From contig NZ_CAKKLJ010000003.1 of NCBI RefSeq assembly GCF_918698005.1, positions 62,001 through 126,000 on the forward strand: a stretch of 64,000 nucleotides of DNA. Direction: 5' to 3'. The notes beneath the pieces are model-generated. The model was not told where the DNA came from. It worked only from the letters and a program-made list of their open reading frames with translations, and did no database searches. This DNA comes from Microbacterium sp. Bi121. GTDB lineage: Bacteria; Actinomycetota; Actinomycetes; Actinomycetales; Microbacteriaceae. How positions within the stretch are numbered: position 1 is the stretch's first letter; every line of letters begins with the position of its first letter. Position numbers and translations under genes: made by a program. This document shows positions 17,020 to 25,732 of this stretch, one piece after another.

Positions 17020-18324
17020 TCAGCCCTCCAGCAGCGGTGTGATCGCTTCGCAGGTGCCGGACAGCACCTGCTCCACGTCGGCATCGGCTGTCCACATCGC
17101 ATCGAGCTGCGAGCGGACTGCGTCCTGGAGCTTGGCGAAGTTGACGTGCGTCGGCTTGGTGACGGCATCCTGGATGCCGTCGACGACCACGGCCTGCAGC
17201 TGCTCCTCGCTCAGCTTCGGGTTGGCGGCTCCCAGCGTCTCGGCGTTCAGCAGCGACTCGCGGGGCGGCGGGAAGTACGTTGCGAGCTTCTCGGCGTTCG
17301 CCGGGTCGGTGAAGTACGCCAGGAAGTCCGCGGCCACGGTCGGGTGCTCGGCATTGGCGAACACGCCGATTCCTGCCTGGCCGATGACGTTCTGGTGACC
17401 GCCTGGGCCGTCGGGCAGCGGCACGATGTCCCAGGCGAACGAGTCGTCCAGGGCCGAGGCGCGGCTGATCTGGGTGATCGTCATCGCCGCGTCGCCGGCG
17501 AAGAAGTCGGCGGTGACGCCGGGGCCGGGAATCGCCCCGTCGACGAACACGGCATCGTGGTACCACGTCATGGCGTCGACCATCTCGGGATCGGTGAGCG
17601 TGCAGGTCGTGCCGTCCTCACTCCATGGCGCCGCACCCCACGCGGCCCAGACCGACGCGAGGACCTCCCATGCCTGGTAGTCGAAGTCGCGCACGACGAG
17701 GCCGGCCGTGCCGCTGGTCTCAGCCGCGGCCGCCGACATGTCGCGGGCCGCGTCGAACGTCCAATCGCCCGACGCCACGAGGTCGGCCGGGTTCGGCTGA
17801 CCGGCCGCTTCGAGTTGATCGGTGTTCACGAACATCGCGAACGGGCTGTTCGAGAACGGGTACGCGAACAGGCGATCGTCCTTCTGCCACAGCGCGAGAG
17901 ACGAGTCGAGCAGGTCGTCGTAGTCGTAGTCCTCGTCGTCCTTCAGCGCGTCGGTGATGTCGGCGAGTGCTCCTGACGAGACGAACTCGGGTGCGTAGCT
18001 CTCCAGGATCCAGCCGAGGTCTGGGGCGTTGCCGCCGGCCAGCTGGGTGGTGAGGGTCGTGGTGTAGTCCTCGAACGGGATGGGTTCGAACGTCACCTTC
18101 GAGACGAGCTCGGGGTTCTCGGCGACGTAGGCGTCGGCGATCTCCTGGAACATCGCCAGCTGCGTCTCGTCTGCGGTCCATACCGTCATGCGCAGCTCGA
18201 CGGGTTCGTCCGGTGTCTCGGTGCCGGCGGGGGAGCCGCTGCATCCGGTGAGGGCCAGGGCGACGGCGGCGATGCCGGCACCCGCGGTGAGCGACAGGCG
18301 TCGTCGCGTGTTGAGGGGGCTCAT
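17020..18324 (-). CDS. Extracellular carbohydrate-binding lipoprotein of the ABC importer
   Basis: A 434-residue family-1 solute-binding protein with a lipoprotein signal peptide (LALTGC, Cys28). GAGAAGGAG stands just before the ATG. The mature domain (LRMTVWTADETQLAMFQEIADAY, then FEDYTTTLTTQLAGGNAPDLGW and FEPIPFEDY) matches sugar-binding proteins. It captures the sugar outside the membrane and hands it to the two permeases. The substrate is unknown; the FAD enzyme and LacI regulator in the operon hint at an unusual or oxidisable saccharide. Confidence 0.93.
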   Translation of the reverse strand: MSPLNTRRRLSLTAGAGIAAVALALTGCSGSPAGTETPDEPVELRMTVWTADETQLAMFQEIADAYVAENPELVSKVTFEPIPFEDYTTTLTTQLAGGNAPDLGWILESYAPEFVSSGALADITDALKDDEDYDYDDLLDSSLALWQKDDRLFAYPFSNSPFAMFVNTDQLEAAGQPNPADLVASGDWTFDAARDMSAAAAETSGTAGLVVRDFDYQAWEVLASVWAAWGAAPWSEDGTTCTLTDPEMVDAMTWYHDAVFVDGAIPGPGVTADFFAGDAAMTITQISRASALDDSFAWDIVPLPDGPGGHQNVIGQAGIGVFANAEHPTVAADFLAYFTDPANAEKLATYFPPPRESLLNAETLGAANPKLSEEQLQAVVVDGIQDAVTKPTHVNFAKLQDAVRSQLDAMWTADADVEQVLSGTCEAITPLLEG

Positions 18325-18364
18325 GCTTTCTCCTTCTCTGTGATTGCGGGTTAGTCGTGCAGGG

Positions 18365-19990
18365 TCAGTAGGCGTGGACACGCCCCTCGGGCCAGTGGAG
18401 CTCGACACCGCTGGCGTTGAGTTCGCGCTGGTAATCGGCGAGCAGTTCGCCCGAGGCGTGGACGGCGTGCGGCGTCGTGCCCTCGGCGATGCAGAACGCG
18501 GCGAGGTGGCCGGCGGCTTCGCCGATGTTCCACTCCACGGGGTGCAGTCGGTAGCAGCCGTTGGTGATGTGCGTCGTGCCGATGTTCTTGTTCGCCGCGA
18601 GCAGGTTCGTCACGCGCTCGGGGATCAGCGCGCCCAACGGGATCTCGAACGGGGTGGATGCGACGTCGATGTACGTGTCACCGCCGGTGGACGGGTGCAG
18701 GTCGATCCGGTACATGCCGACTCCGACCGACTCGTCGTAGCGGGTTGCCCCTGCTTCGCCGCGGACGGCGTACGAGACGTCGTTCTCGGTGATCGTCGTC
18801 AGCGCTCTGATGCGTCGGGACTCGCGATGGTAGGGCGCCTGGGCGAGGCCGTCGGCGCTGCCCATGATGTCGGGCCGGAGCCGGAGCCCGGGGAACCCGG
18901 TGCCGCCGTCGGGGCGAGGCGCCTCGGTCTGCATCCAGTACAGCATTGACAGGCTGAGCTCGCGGGCCTGCGCGTACCGTTCGAGTTCTATCTCACGCGG
19001 GACATCGATCACCGGGGCGACGAAGTAGTCGATGCTCGGCCAGTTCACCAGGCACAGGTCACTCGCGTAGAAGCCCTGGTCGAACAGGTCGCGTGCAGCG
19101 ATCCGGCGGAAGATCCAGAGATTGTGGTCTCCGGCGTTGCGGGACTGGTCGGCGTCGACGGCGAGGGCGTCGTCGCCGGGGTTCGGATCGAACTCGCGCG
19201 TGCTCAACTCGAGCGTCCGCGGGTTGGGCGCCGTCCAGGACAGCATCCGTTCGCCCTGCCACGCGGCAGGCGTGTACGAGCGCCAGAAGTCGTAGTCCGC
19301 GGGCCGCTCGATCGTGTGGTCGCCGTCGACGTGCTCGACGACGAAGCACACGCTGACGGCCTGGATGTTCTCCGGCTGCGCGTCCTCGGGTGCGCTCGGC
19401 TCACCCGTCTGTGCGCGCGACTCGAACCCGGTGACGTACTCCGTGCCGGTCAGCGGAAGCAGCTCGCCGGTCTCTGTGGCATCCAGCACATAGGCGGCGC
19501 GGACCGTCACGTCGTCTTCGCCGACTTCGGAGGCCAGCGTCACGCTCGTGACGCGGTCGCCGTCGACGTGCGCGGCGATCGGACGTCGCCGTTCGAGCAG
19601 GCGGACGCGTCCGGTAGAGCGGTGCGGGGCGAGCATCTCCTCGAGAACCCCGACCGCGATGCGCGGCTCGTGGCAGAGCTTGGACACCCATCCGGCGCCG
19701 GGGTTGAGATCCGCGCGATCCGCGGCGGCGTCGATGAGCGGATAGCGCCGCCGGTAGACGTCGCGGATGCCGTCGCGCAGAGCGCGGTAGCGGGCGGTGA
19801 TCCCGAACTCCTCGACCCAGGGGTGCTCGTCGGGCGGTACCGCCTGTGACGTGAGCTGCCCGCCGATCCATTCGAACTCCTCGGTGAGGATCACGGAGGC
19901 GCCGCGATCGGCGGCAGCGAGGGCGGCGGCGACACCGCCGAGGCCTCCTCCCACGATGAGGATGTCGGCAGTGAGTTCAGGATCGGTCAC
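18365..19990 (-). CDS. FAD-dependent oxidoreductase (FAD_oxidored family)
   Basis: A 541-residue flavoprotein with the dinucleotide-binding loop ILIVGGGLGGVAAALAAADRG (10-30) and EEFEWIGGQLT next to it, as in the FAD_oxidored group found in sugar-catabolic loci. ATETGELLPLTG, PSIDYFV and NLLAANKNIGTTHITNGCYRLHPVEWNIGEAAG near the C-terminus are family blocks. The reaction is not known for most members. The start is GTG 19990, with GAAGGA upstream, and it overlaps the lacI-type stop by 14 nt. Its place between the regulator and the transporter suggests it modifies the imported carbohydrate, but there is no signal peptide. Confidence 0.87.
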   Translation of the reverse strand: MTDPELTADILIVGGGLGGVAAALAAADRGASVILTEEFEWIGGQLTSQAVPPDEHPWVEEFGITARYRALRDGIRDVYRRRYPLIDAAADRADLNPGAGWVSKLCHEPRIAVGVLEEMLAPHRSTGRVRLLERRRPIAAHVDGDRVTSVTLASEVGEDDVTVRAAYVLDATETGELLPLTGTEYVTGFESRAQTGEPSAPEDAQPENIQAVSVCFVVEHVDGDHTIERPADYDFWRSYTPAAWQGERMLSWTAPNPRTLELSTREFDPNPGDDALAVDADQSRNAGDHNLWIFRRIAARDLFDQGFYASDLCLVNWPSIDYFVAPVIDVPREIELERYAQARELSLSMLYWMQTEAPRPDGGTGFPGLRLRPDIMGSADGLAQAPYHRESRRIRALTTITENDVSYAVRGEAGATRYDESVGVGMYRIDLHPSTGGDTYIDVASTPFEIPLGALIPERVTNLLAANKNIGTTHITNGCYRLHPVEWNIGEAAGHLAAFCIAEGTTPHAVHASGELLADYQRELNASGVELHWPEGRVHAY

Positions 19991-21080
19991 GGATGGGTCC
20001 TTCGGTTTCGATGCGGTCGGATGCCGTCGCCGGGGCGAACGAGTCGCCGTCGGCGTCGGGGCAGGGGAGGATCTGGTGGAGATCGGCGTCGTCGAGAGGC
20101 TGGCCGTTCTGGGCGCGCCCGTTCGCGTTCTCGCGGTCGACGATGCGGGACAGCAGCACGAGCGCCCTGGCGCCCATCTCTTCGCGCGGAACGGTGAACC
20201 CCGACCACCTGCGCGAGCCCTTCACCGGATGAAGCGGTTGACCGAGGATCAGCATCGACACGTCCTGCGGCACGTTGAGGCCGCGGGCCTCGAGCGCGGC
20301 GGCGATCTCCTCCGGCGAGTTCTCCGGTGTCACCAGGAGGGCGGTGATCCCGCGCTCGGCGATCTCCTCCGCAGCGGTCGCGACATCATGCAGATCGACG
20401 AACTGCAACGGGAGGCCGTGCGTGCGCATTGCCTGGCGGTAACCGGCGAGGCGATCGAGCGTCGACTGGTCGGAGCCCTGCAGCCCCGCGTATCCGATGC
20501 GACGGTGGTCATCGGCGACGAGCCTGTCGACCTGGCGGGCGGTCGCGGCGACGTAGTCTGCGCCGATGTAGGGCAGCAGACGTCCTTCGCTGACGCGCTT
20601 GCCGATGAACACGAAGGGGTAGTTCGTGTCGAGCAGATGCTGCAGCTCACCCTGGTCTTCGTGCTGGCCGAGGAGCAGGCATCCGTCGGCGATGCCGAGC
20701 CGCTGCCAGCCGTCTCGCGAGAGCCGACGCTTCCCGTCGATGACGCGGGCGGACGTGAACAGCAGGATGTCGACGCCGAGCCGCTCTGCTGCATGCTCGA
20801 CGCCGTTGAGAAACGCGCCGTAGAAGTCGTGGCCGCCGCGGGGAAAGGTGGTCTCGTAAGTGAAGACGCCGAGGATCTGGTTGCGTCCTCCGGCCAATCG
20901 CTGAGCGAGCGGGTTCGCGGAGTAGCCGGTGATCCGGATCGCCTCGAGCACGCGGCTGCGGGTCTCATCCGAGATGCGGACGCCCGCGGGAGCGCTGCCG
21001 TTGAGGACGAAACTCACGGTCGACTGACTGACGCCGGCCATGGCGGCGACGTCGGCCTGCGTGAAGCGGTGACGCGGCAT
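19977..21080 (-). CDS. LacI-family transcriptional regulator
   Basis: A 367-residue LacI/PurR regulator: HTH at 5-26 (RFTQADVAAMAGVSQSTVSFVLNG), hinge helix ANPLAQRLAGG, then a periplasmic-binding-fold sensor domain. GAGGAGG is well placed before the ATG. It is the first gene of the operon, so it controls its own synthesis together with the FAD enzyme and ABC importer, most likely as a repressor released by the imported sugar. Two operator-like dyads lie just upstream. Confidence 0.95.
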   Translation of the reverse strand: MPRHRFTQADVAAMAGVSQSTVSFVLNGSAPAGVRISDETRSRVLEAIRITGYSANPLAQRLAGGRNQILGVFTYETTFPRGGHDFYGAFLNGVEHAAERLGVDILLFTSARVIDGKRRLSRDGWQRLGIADGCLLLGQHEDQGELQHLLDTNYPFVFIGKRVSEGRLLPYIGADYVAATARQVDRLVADDHRRIGYAGLQGSDQSTLDRLAGYRQAMRTHGLPLQFVDLHDVATAAEEIAERGITALLVTPENSPEEIAAALEARGLNVPQDVSMLILGQPLHPVKGSRRWSGFTVPREEMGARALVLLSRIVDRENANGRAQNGQPLDDADLHQILPCPDADGDSFAPATASDRIETEGPIRDRS

Positions 21081-21148
21081 CGATCCTCCTCGATCGGGTG
21101 CGGGGTGCTGTCAGCAGTCTGCGGGCGAGTTGTCCCGAGGTCAACGTG

Positions 21149-21162
21149 ATAATGCGCATTAT
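21149..21162. promoter_or_regulatory. LacI-family operator O1
   Basis: ATAATGCGCATTAT is a perfect 14-bp palindrome with the central CG step typical of LacI-family sites. It is 69 bp upstream of the lacI-type start and strikingly AT-rich for this DNA. Confidence 0.75.
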
Positions 21163-21204
21163 TAGTGAGCGATCGCCGTGCTCGCTACGCGCACGAGGGC
21201 CCTG

Positions 21205-21218
21205 CGAATCCGCATTAT
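21205..21218. promoter_or_regulatory. LacI-family operator O2 (imperfect)
   Basis: CGAATCCGCATTAT repeats one complete half (GCATTAT) and part of the other. Its centre is 56 bp from that of O1, allowing a DNA loop. It also lies close to the promoter of the divergent HdeD-like gene. Confidence 0.5.
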
Positions 21219-21249
21219 CCAGCGTGGGCGCGGCCCGTTCCGCCCCGCG

Positions 21250-21255
21250 TAGACT
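21250..21255 (+). promoter_or_regulatory. Putative -10 box for the HdeD-like gene
   Basis: TAGACT would start a leader of about 25 nt containing a GAGGA ribosome-binding site before ATG 21286. Confidence 0.4.
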
Positions 21256-21285
21256 GGAGTACACCACTCCGACCGAGGATTCGTC

Positions 21286-21960
21286 ATGTCTGCCCCTGCC
21301 CGCACGTTCACCGTGCGCCACCTTCAGTTGCTGCGCGCGCTGTTCGCCGCAGCCTCGGCGCTCATGATCACGTTCTCGCCGGATCACTCCGCCGCGATCG
21401 GCTTCTCCGTGTTCGGAGGATTCGTCGCCGCGAGCGGGTTCATCCTCATCGTCGGCGCGTGGGTGGTGGCATCCGCCGGCACCCGCTGGCCGTTCATCCT
21501 GCTCGCCGTCATCGATCTCGCAGCGGCCATTGTGAGCGGCATCCCGACCTGGCGCACCGAGGCGGCGTTCTTCGTCGTGGTGATCATCTGGGCGGCGGCA
21601 TCGGGTCTCGTCGAGCTCATCGCGGGCCTGCGCGCCCGCCGCACCGACCCGGCCGCGCGGGACGCGGTCACGATCGGCGCCCTGGGACTCCTGCTCGCGG
21701 TCGTTCTCCTGCTGATCCCCGCGAACTACGCGCTGCAGTACTCGGTCGAGGGCGCGGGCGAGTTGACGCTGACCGGAATCATCCTCGCGGTCGGCATGTT
21801 CGGCGGCTACTGCGCGATCGTCGCGGTCTTCCTCGCCATCGCGGGATTCTCGCCGCGTCGCCCCGAGCCGGTGTCGACCGAGGCCGCCGATGTCGCAGGC
21901 GCGCCGGCGCGGACCGATTCGACCTCGAGTGACTCGACCCCGACCGGAGGCGCTGCATGA
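21286..21960 (+). CDS. HdeD/DUF308-like membrane protein
   Basis: A 224-residue protein with six hydrophobic segments arranged as three repeated pairs, the pattern of HdeD/DUF308 membrane proteins. The cytoplasmic C-terminal 35 residues are Ser/Thr/Ala-rich and low in complexity. The function is not established; HdeD is linked to acid resistance in enterobacteria, but that cannot be carried over. It is coupled by ATGA overlap to the next membrane protein. Confidence 0.7.
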   Translation: MSAPARTFTVRHLQLLRALFAAASALMITFSPDHSAAIGFSVFGGFVAASGFILIVGAWVVASAGTRWPFILLAVIDLAAAIVSGIPTWRTEAAFFVVVIIWAAASGLVELIAGLRARRTDPAARDAVTIGALGLLLAVVLLLIPANYALQYSVEGAGELTLTGIILAVGMFGGYCAIVAVFLAIAGFSPRRPEPVSTEAADVAGAPARTDSTSSDSTPTGGAA

Positions 21961-22367
21961 GCGACCAGAAGTCCACCCGGCGTGAGCTGCTGCGCCCGTT
22001 GCACCTGCTCGGCATCGCGCTGGCCGCCGGTGTCTTCGCAGCCGTCGTCACTCTCGTCTCGACCGGTGCCTTCACGTCGCGCGTCAACAACGCGATCGCC
22101 AGCGGCACCTATCAGGGACTCACGCCCGTCGGTCTCGGGCTGGTCATCGGCGGTGGTGCCTTCATCGTCACGCTGCTGATCCTGTCGATGCTCATCCTGG
22201 CCGTCGACCCGCGCGAGTACGAGGACAAGACCCTCGACCGACCGGTTCTCTACGACAAGGACGATGACGGCGAGCCCTCCGGCCCGGCCTCCGCGGCTCC
22301 GAAGCCGTCCGCAGCTGAGCCCTCCGCTCCGAAGCCCTCCGACGGCGCCGACCCCGCCGCATCCTGA
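21957..22367 (+). CDS. Small two-segment membrane protein of unknown function
   Basis: A 136-residue protein with two hydrophobic segments (about 16-38 and 55-80), then the conserved-looking stretch DPREYEDKTLDRPVLYDKDDD and a Pro/Ala/Ser-rich tail. It resembles short actinobacterial proteins often labelled amino acid transporter, a label the sequence does not support. The last 118 bases overlap, antisense, the 3' end of the DMT transporter gene. It is probably co-transcribed with the HdeD-like gene. Confidence 0.75.
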   Translation: MSDQKSTRRELLRPLHLLGIALAAGVFAAVVTLVSTGAFTSRVNNAIASGTYQGLTPVGLGLVIGGGAFIVTLLILSMLILAVDPREYEDKTLDRPVLYDKDDDGEPSGPASAAPKPSAAEPSAPKPSDGADPAAS

Positions 22368-23344
22368 CCTCGCGTGGCTGATGCCTGCTCCGCGCTGTCC
22401 TTCGCTGCGGGCGCTGCGGAAACTTCTGCAGCGGCGGCGGATTCCGACAGCGCGACCGCATGCGCCGAGCGCCGACGGGTCAGGCGCAGTTCGCCGACCA
22501 GGATGCCGAGCACGACGAGCGCGCCGCCGAGCAGAGCCGTGACGGGCAGCCGTTCACCGGCGAGCCGTCCGATGATCGCCGCCCACACCGGCTCGCCCGT
22601 GTAGATGACGGTCGCCCTCGTCGGCGACACGGACTTCTGCGCCCAGTTCATCGTGAGCTGGATCAGGCAGCTCGCTGCGCCCAGACCGACCGCGGCTCCG
22701 ACCCAGATCCAGGAGAACTCCGGCATCCGTTCGCCGACGATCGGCATCGTCAGAAACCCGAGGATGCCGGCGGTGAGCAGCTGGACGATCGTTATGCGTC
22801 CGAGGTCTATGCGGTTCGCGAACAGCCCGATCAGGATGATCTCGCCGGCGATCGGCAGCGTGCTGATGAGCGTCGCGATCTCACCGGCGCCGAGTCGGAG
22901 ACTGAGGGCGTCAGGGCCGGCGATCAGCAGCAACCCGACGAACGCCAGTGCCGCCCCGGCGAACGCCATCGCCGAAGGCCTCCGGCGGAAGACCGCCCAC
23001 TGCGCGAACGGCACCATCGGCACGTACAGCGCGGTGAGCAGCGCCGATGTGCTGCTCTCGATCGTCTGGAGCCCGAACGTCTGCAGGCCGTAGCCGAGAT
23101 GGATCATGACGCCGATAGCGGCTCCGGCCCCGACATCGATCCAGCGCATGCCGCGCAGCGCGCGGTGGAAGATCACGACGCTGATGAGCCCGGCGAACAC
23201 GAACCGAACCCCGACGAAGAACCAGGGCCCCGAGTGCTCCATCGCCCAATGGACGAGGAGGAACGTTCCGCCCCACACCGCCGTGACCGCGATGAGTGCG
23301 AGTTCGGGCGGACGCGGGCGCAGCCAGCGCAGACGCGACCGCAT
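22250..23344 (-). CDS. EamA/DMT-family transporter
   Basis: A 364-residue membrane protein with ten predicted segments in two EamA repeats (VTAVWGGTFLLVHWAM in the first, IVQLLTAGILGFL in the second), the architecture of drug/metabolite exporters such as RhaT or YdcZ relatives. GGGAGGATCTGAGC precedes ATG 23344. The last 60-odd residues are an Ala/Ser/Gly-rich tail read from DNA antisense to the previous gene, so it may be an extension after loss of an earlier stop. The substrate is unknown. Confidence 0.88.
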   Translation of the reverse strand: MRSRLRWLRPRPPELALIAVTAVWGGTFLLVHWAMEHSGPWFFVGVRFVFAGLISVVIFHRALRGMRWIDVGAGAAIGVMIHLGYGLQTFGLQTIESSTSALLTALYVPMVPFAQWAVFRRRPSAMAFAGAALAFVGLLLIAGPDALSLRLGAGEIATLISTLPIAGEIILIGLFANRIDLGRITIVQLLTAGILGFLTMPIVGERMPEFSWIWVGAAVGLGAASCLIQLTMNWAQKSVSPTRATVIYTGEPVWAAIIGRLAGERLPVTALLGGALVVLGILVGELRLTRRRSAHAVALSESAAAAEVSAAPAAKDSAEQASATRGQDAAGSAPSEGFGAEGSAADGFGAAEAGPEGSPSSSLS

Positions 23345-23386
23345 GCTCAGATCCTCCCGCCGCACGTCGCTCGCCGACGGTCGGGA

Positions 23387-24769
23387 CTACTTCGCGAGGC
23401 GCTCGGCGTGACCGGTGTAGGTCGCGGGGGTGAGGGCGAGCAGGCGCTGCTTCGCGGCATCCCCGATCTCGAGGCCTTCGACGAACTCCGCCAGCTCCGC
23501 AGCGCCCACGCGGTGACCGCGGGTGAGCTCCTTCAGCAGGGCGTACGGATCGCTGATCGTCGAGCGACCCGCGACGACCTCGGCGCGGATGACGGTCTGG
23601 ATGGCCTCGCCGAGAACCTCCCAGTTGTGGTCGAGGTCATCGAGCAGAACCTCGCGCGCGAGAGAGATCTCGCCGAGACCGCGGCGCAGGTTGTCGAGCG
23701 CGAGCATCGAGTGCCCGAACGCGACACCGATGTTGCGCTGCGTCGTGGAGTCGGTGAGGTCGCGCTGCATGCGCGAGGTGACCAGCGTCTGCGACAGCGA
23801 GCCGAGGAGAGCCGCGGACAGCTCGAGGTTCGCCTCGGCGTTCTCGAACCGGATCGGGTTGATCTTGTGCGGCATCGTCGACGAGCCGGTGGCGCCCGCG
23901 ATCGGGATCTGCGTGAAGTAGCCGATCGAGATGTAGGTCCAGATGTCAGTGGCGAGGTTGTGCAGGATGCCCCCGGCGTGACGCATCCGGTCGTAGAGCT
24001 CGACCTGCCAGTCGTGCGACTCGATCTGGGTCGTGAGCACGTTGAAGCCCAGCCCCAGCCCCTCGACGTACTCACGGGCGATCTTCGGCCAGTCGGCCTC
24101 CGGGTCGGCCGCGAGGTGCGCCGACCACGTGCCGGTCGCGCCGGAGAACTTCGCCAGGTAGTCGGACGCCGCGATCTGGGCGCGCACGCGCTCCAGACGC
24201 CATGCGAACACCGCGAGCTCCTTGCCCATGGTCGAGGGGGTCGCAGGCTGGCCGTGCGTGCGGGAGAGCATCGCGGCATCCGCGTGCTCCACGCCGAGCT
24301 CGCGCAGTTTCGCGATCACGGCGTCCAGGGCCGGCAGCCAGACGTTCTCGACGGCGCGCTTGACGGTCAGCGCGTACGAGACCGAGTTGACGTCTTCACT
24401 GGTGCACGCGAAGTGGGTGAGCTCGGCGATCGAATCGAGCCCCAGCGCGGACAAGCGGTCGCGCACGAGGTACTCGACGGCTTTCACATCGTGACGCGTG
24501 ACGGCTTCCTTCTCGGCCAGCCAGTCGATCTCGGCCTGGCCGAAGTCGCGGTAGAGGCCGCGCAGACGCTCCTTGTCGGCTTCCGACAGGGGCGAGGTCT
24601 CGAACAGCGACCGGTCGGTGAGCGCGATCAGCCACTCGACCTCGACCTCGACGCGGGCACGGTTCAGCCCCGCCTCGGAGAGGTAGTCGCCGAGCGCCGA
24701 GACGGCGGGGCGGTAGCGGCCATCGAGGGGGCTCAGCGGCTGGACGGGGAAGGAAGTCGCAGAAGTCAG
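23387..24769 (-). CDS. purB: Adenylosuccinate lyase, apparent CTG start codon
   Basis: A 460-residue PurB that cleaves SAICAR and adenylosuccinate, two steps of purine synthesis. RTHGQPATPSTMGK holds the general-acid region, and GSSTMPHKINP is the fumarase/lyase signature with the catalytic serine loop. Homologues begin near MTS...PLSPLDGRY. Here the matching codon is CTG at 24769, exactly 6 nt after a consensus AGGAGG, and no ATG, GTG or TTG lies between that site and the conserved region. The next in-frame ATG (24877) lies inside the upstream phosphatase gene and would add 36 unconserved residues. CTG initiation is therefore the best reading. Confidence 0.9.
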   Translation of the reverse strand: MTSATSFPVQPLSPLDGRYRPAVSALGDYLSEAGLNRARVEVEVEWLIALTDRSLFETSPLSEADKERLRGLYRDFGQAEIDWLAEKEAVTRHDVKAVEYLVRDRLSALGLDSIAELTHFACTSEDVNSVSYALTVKRAVENVWLPALDAVIAKLRELGVEHADAAMLSRTHGQPATPSTMGKELAVFAWRLERVRAQIAASDYLAKFSGATGTWSAHLAADPEADWPKIAREYVEGLGLGFNVLTTQIESHDWQVELYDRMRHAGGILHNLATDIWTYISIGYFTQIPIAGATGSSTMPHKINPIRFENAEANLELSAALLGSLSQTLVTSRMQRDLTDSTTQRNIGVAFGHSMLALDNLRRGLGEISLAREVLLDDLDHNWEVLGEAIQTVIRAEVVAGRSTISDPYALLKELTRGHRVGAAELAEFVEGLEIGDAAKQRLLALTPATYTGHAERLAK

Positions 24770-24791
24770 GGGAGTCCTCCTGATCGGGCCC

Positions 24792-25316
24792 TCAGATGCG
24801 GGGCGTCGTGCGGGGCATGCGGCTCTGACGCAGAGCGGGTTCGAGCTGCCGGAACAGGCCTCGGGTCGCGGTCTCAATCATAGCCAGCACGGCGTCGAAC
24901 ATCGCGGTGTCCGCGTAGTAGGGGTCGGGGACGTCCAGCCCGTCGGCGTCGCGATCGTAGGCGAGGAGCAGCGTGACCTTGCCCTCCTGATCCTCATCCG
25001 GTGCCCACTGCTTCAGGATGCGCTCATGCGTGCGGTCGAGCGCGACGACGAGGTCGTTCTCGAAGAAGGATGCCGCGGTGAACTGCCTGGCGCGATGTCT
25101 CGCACCGTCGTACCCGCGACGCTCGAGCGCCTCCAACGTGCGCTCGTCCGCGCGTTCGCCGACGTGCCACTCGCCGGTGCCGGCGCTGCTCGAGATGATC
25201 AGCGGGCCCAGTCCCTGATGCTCGGCGAGGTCGCGGAAGACCGCCTCGGCCATCGGTGAACGACAGATGTTCCCCGTGCACACGAAGATGACGCGGAAGG
25301 GGTCTGTCGGGGACAC
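24792..25316 (-). CDS. Low-molecular-weight protein-tyrosine phosphatase
   Basis: A 174-residue phosphatase with the P-loop VCTGNICRS (C13, R19) near the N-terminus and the general-acid loop DVPDPYYAD later, the standard pair. Members dephosphorylate tyrosine, or arginine in some bacteria. GTG 25316 gives the normal distance to the P-loop; further upstream starts are possible but add a non-homologous stretch. The spacing from purB is 22 nt on the same strand, so they may share a transcript. Confidence 0.88.
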   Translation of the reverse strand: MSPTDPFRVIFVCTGNICRSPMAEAVFRDLAEHQGLGPLIISSSAGTGEWHVGERADERTLEALERRGYDGARHRARQFTAASFFENDLVVALDRTHERILKQWAPDEDQEGKVTLLLAYDRDADGLDVPDPYYADTAMFDAVLAMIETATRGLFRQLEPALRQSRMPRTTPRI

Positions 25317-25468
25317 GCATCCATTCTGCCGCCCTCGGCCTGTGTCGTACATCCTCGGCTTCTGTTCTGCACATCTCTTGTTCTGCACAGGGCTGCGCGG
25401 GCAGAACCTGTGCACGGCTCGTGGATTCGGCGTCAGCACCCTTGCGCGTGCCGGAGGATGCTGGCGGC

Positions 25469-25732
25469 ATGCTGAACTTCATCGTCGCCGAAGCATGGTC
25501 CTCGGATGCCCTGTGGTCCTGGTACTCCGCGCAACGCGCCGTCCGCGATGCGATCGCCGAGCTCGAGGACGCCGGGTCGGCCTTGATGCCGCTGATCGAA
25601 GCGAGCCAGTGGCACGCCAAGGGCGCGATGGCCTTGCACGCGCTCATCGTCGAGGCGCGAGGGCGGACCGCCGCAGAGATCGGCGAGCTCAGCGGACGGC
25701 TCTGGGAGATAGAGAGCATGGCGATCTCATGA
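25469..25732 (+). CDS. Small WXG-like helical protein
   Basis: An 87-residue, almost entirely helical protein. The central turn SQWHAKGAMALHALI resembles the W-x-x-G region of WXG100-type proteins, with two amphipathic helices on either side. The ATG at 25469 has GGAGG 11-15 nt upstream. The stop overlaps the start of the hydrolase gene (ATGA), so the two are made together. I infer a partner or escort for the hydrolase, by analogy with WXG-type pairs. No type VII secretion ATPase is in the window. Confidence 0.65.
   Translation: MLNFIVAEAWSSDALWSWYSAQRAVRDAIAELEDAGSALMPLIEASQWHAKGAMALHALIVEARGRTAAEIGELSGRLWEIESMAIS

Noticed and set aside
22460..24883. An 807-codon plus-strand frame across the DMT and purB genes
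   Set aside because: It is antisense to two clear homologues and is an artefact of few stop codons at high GC.
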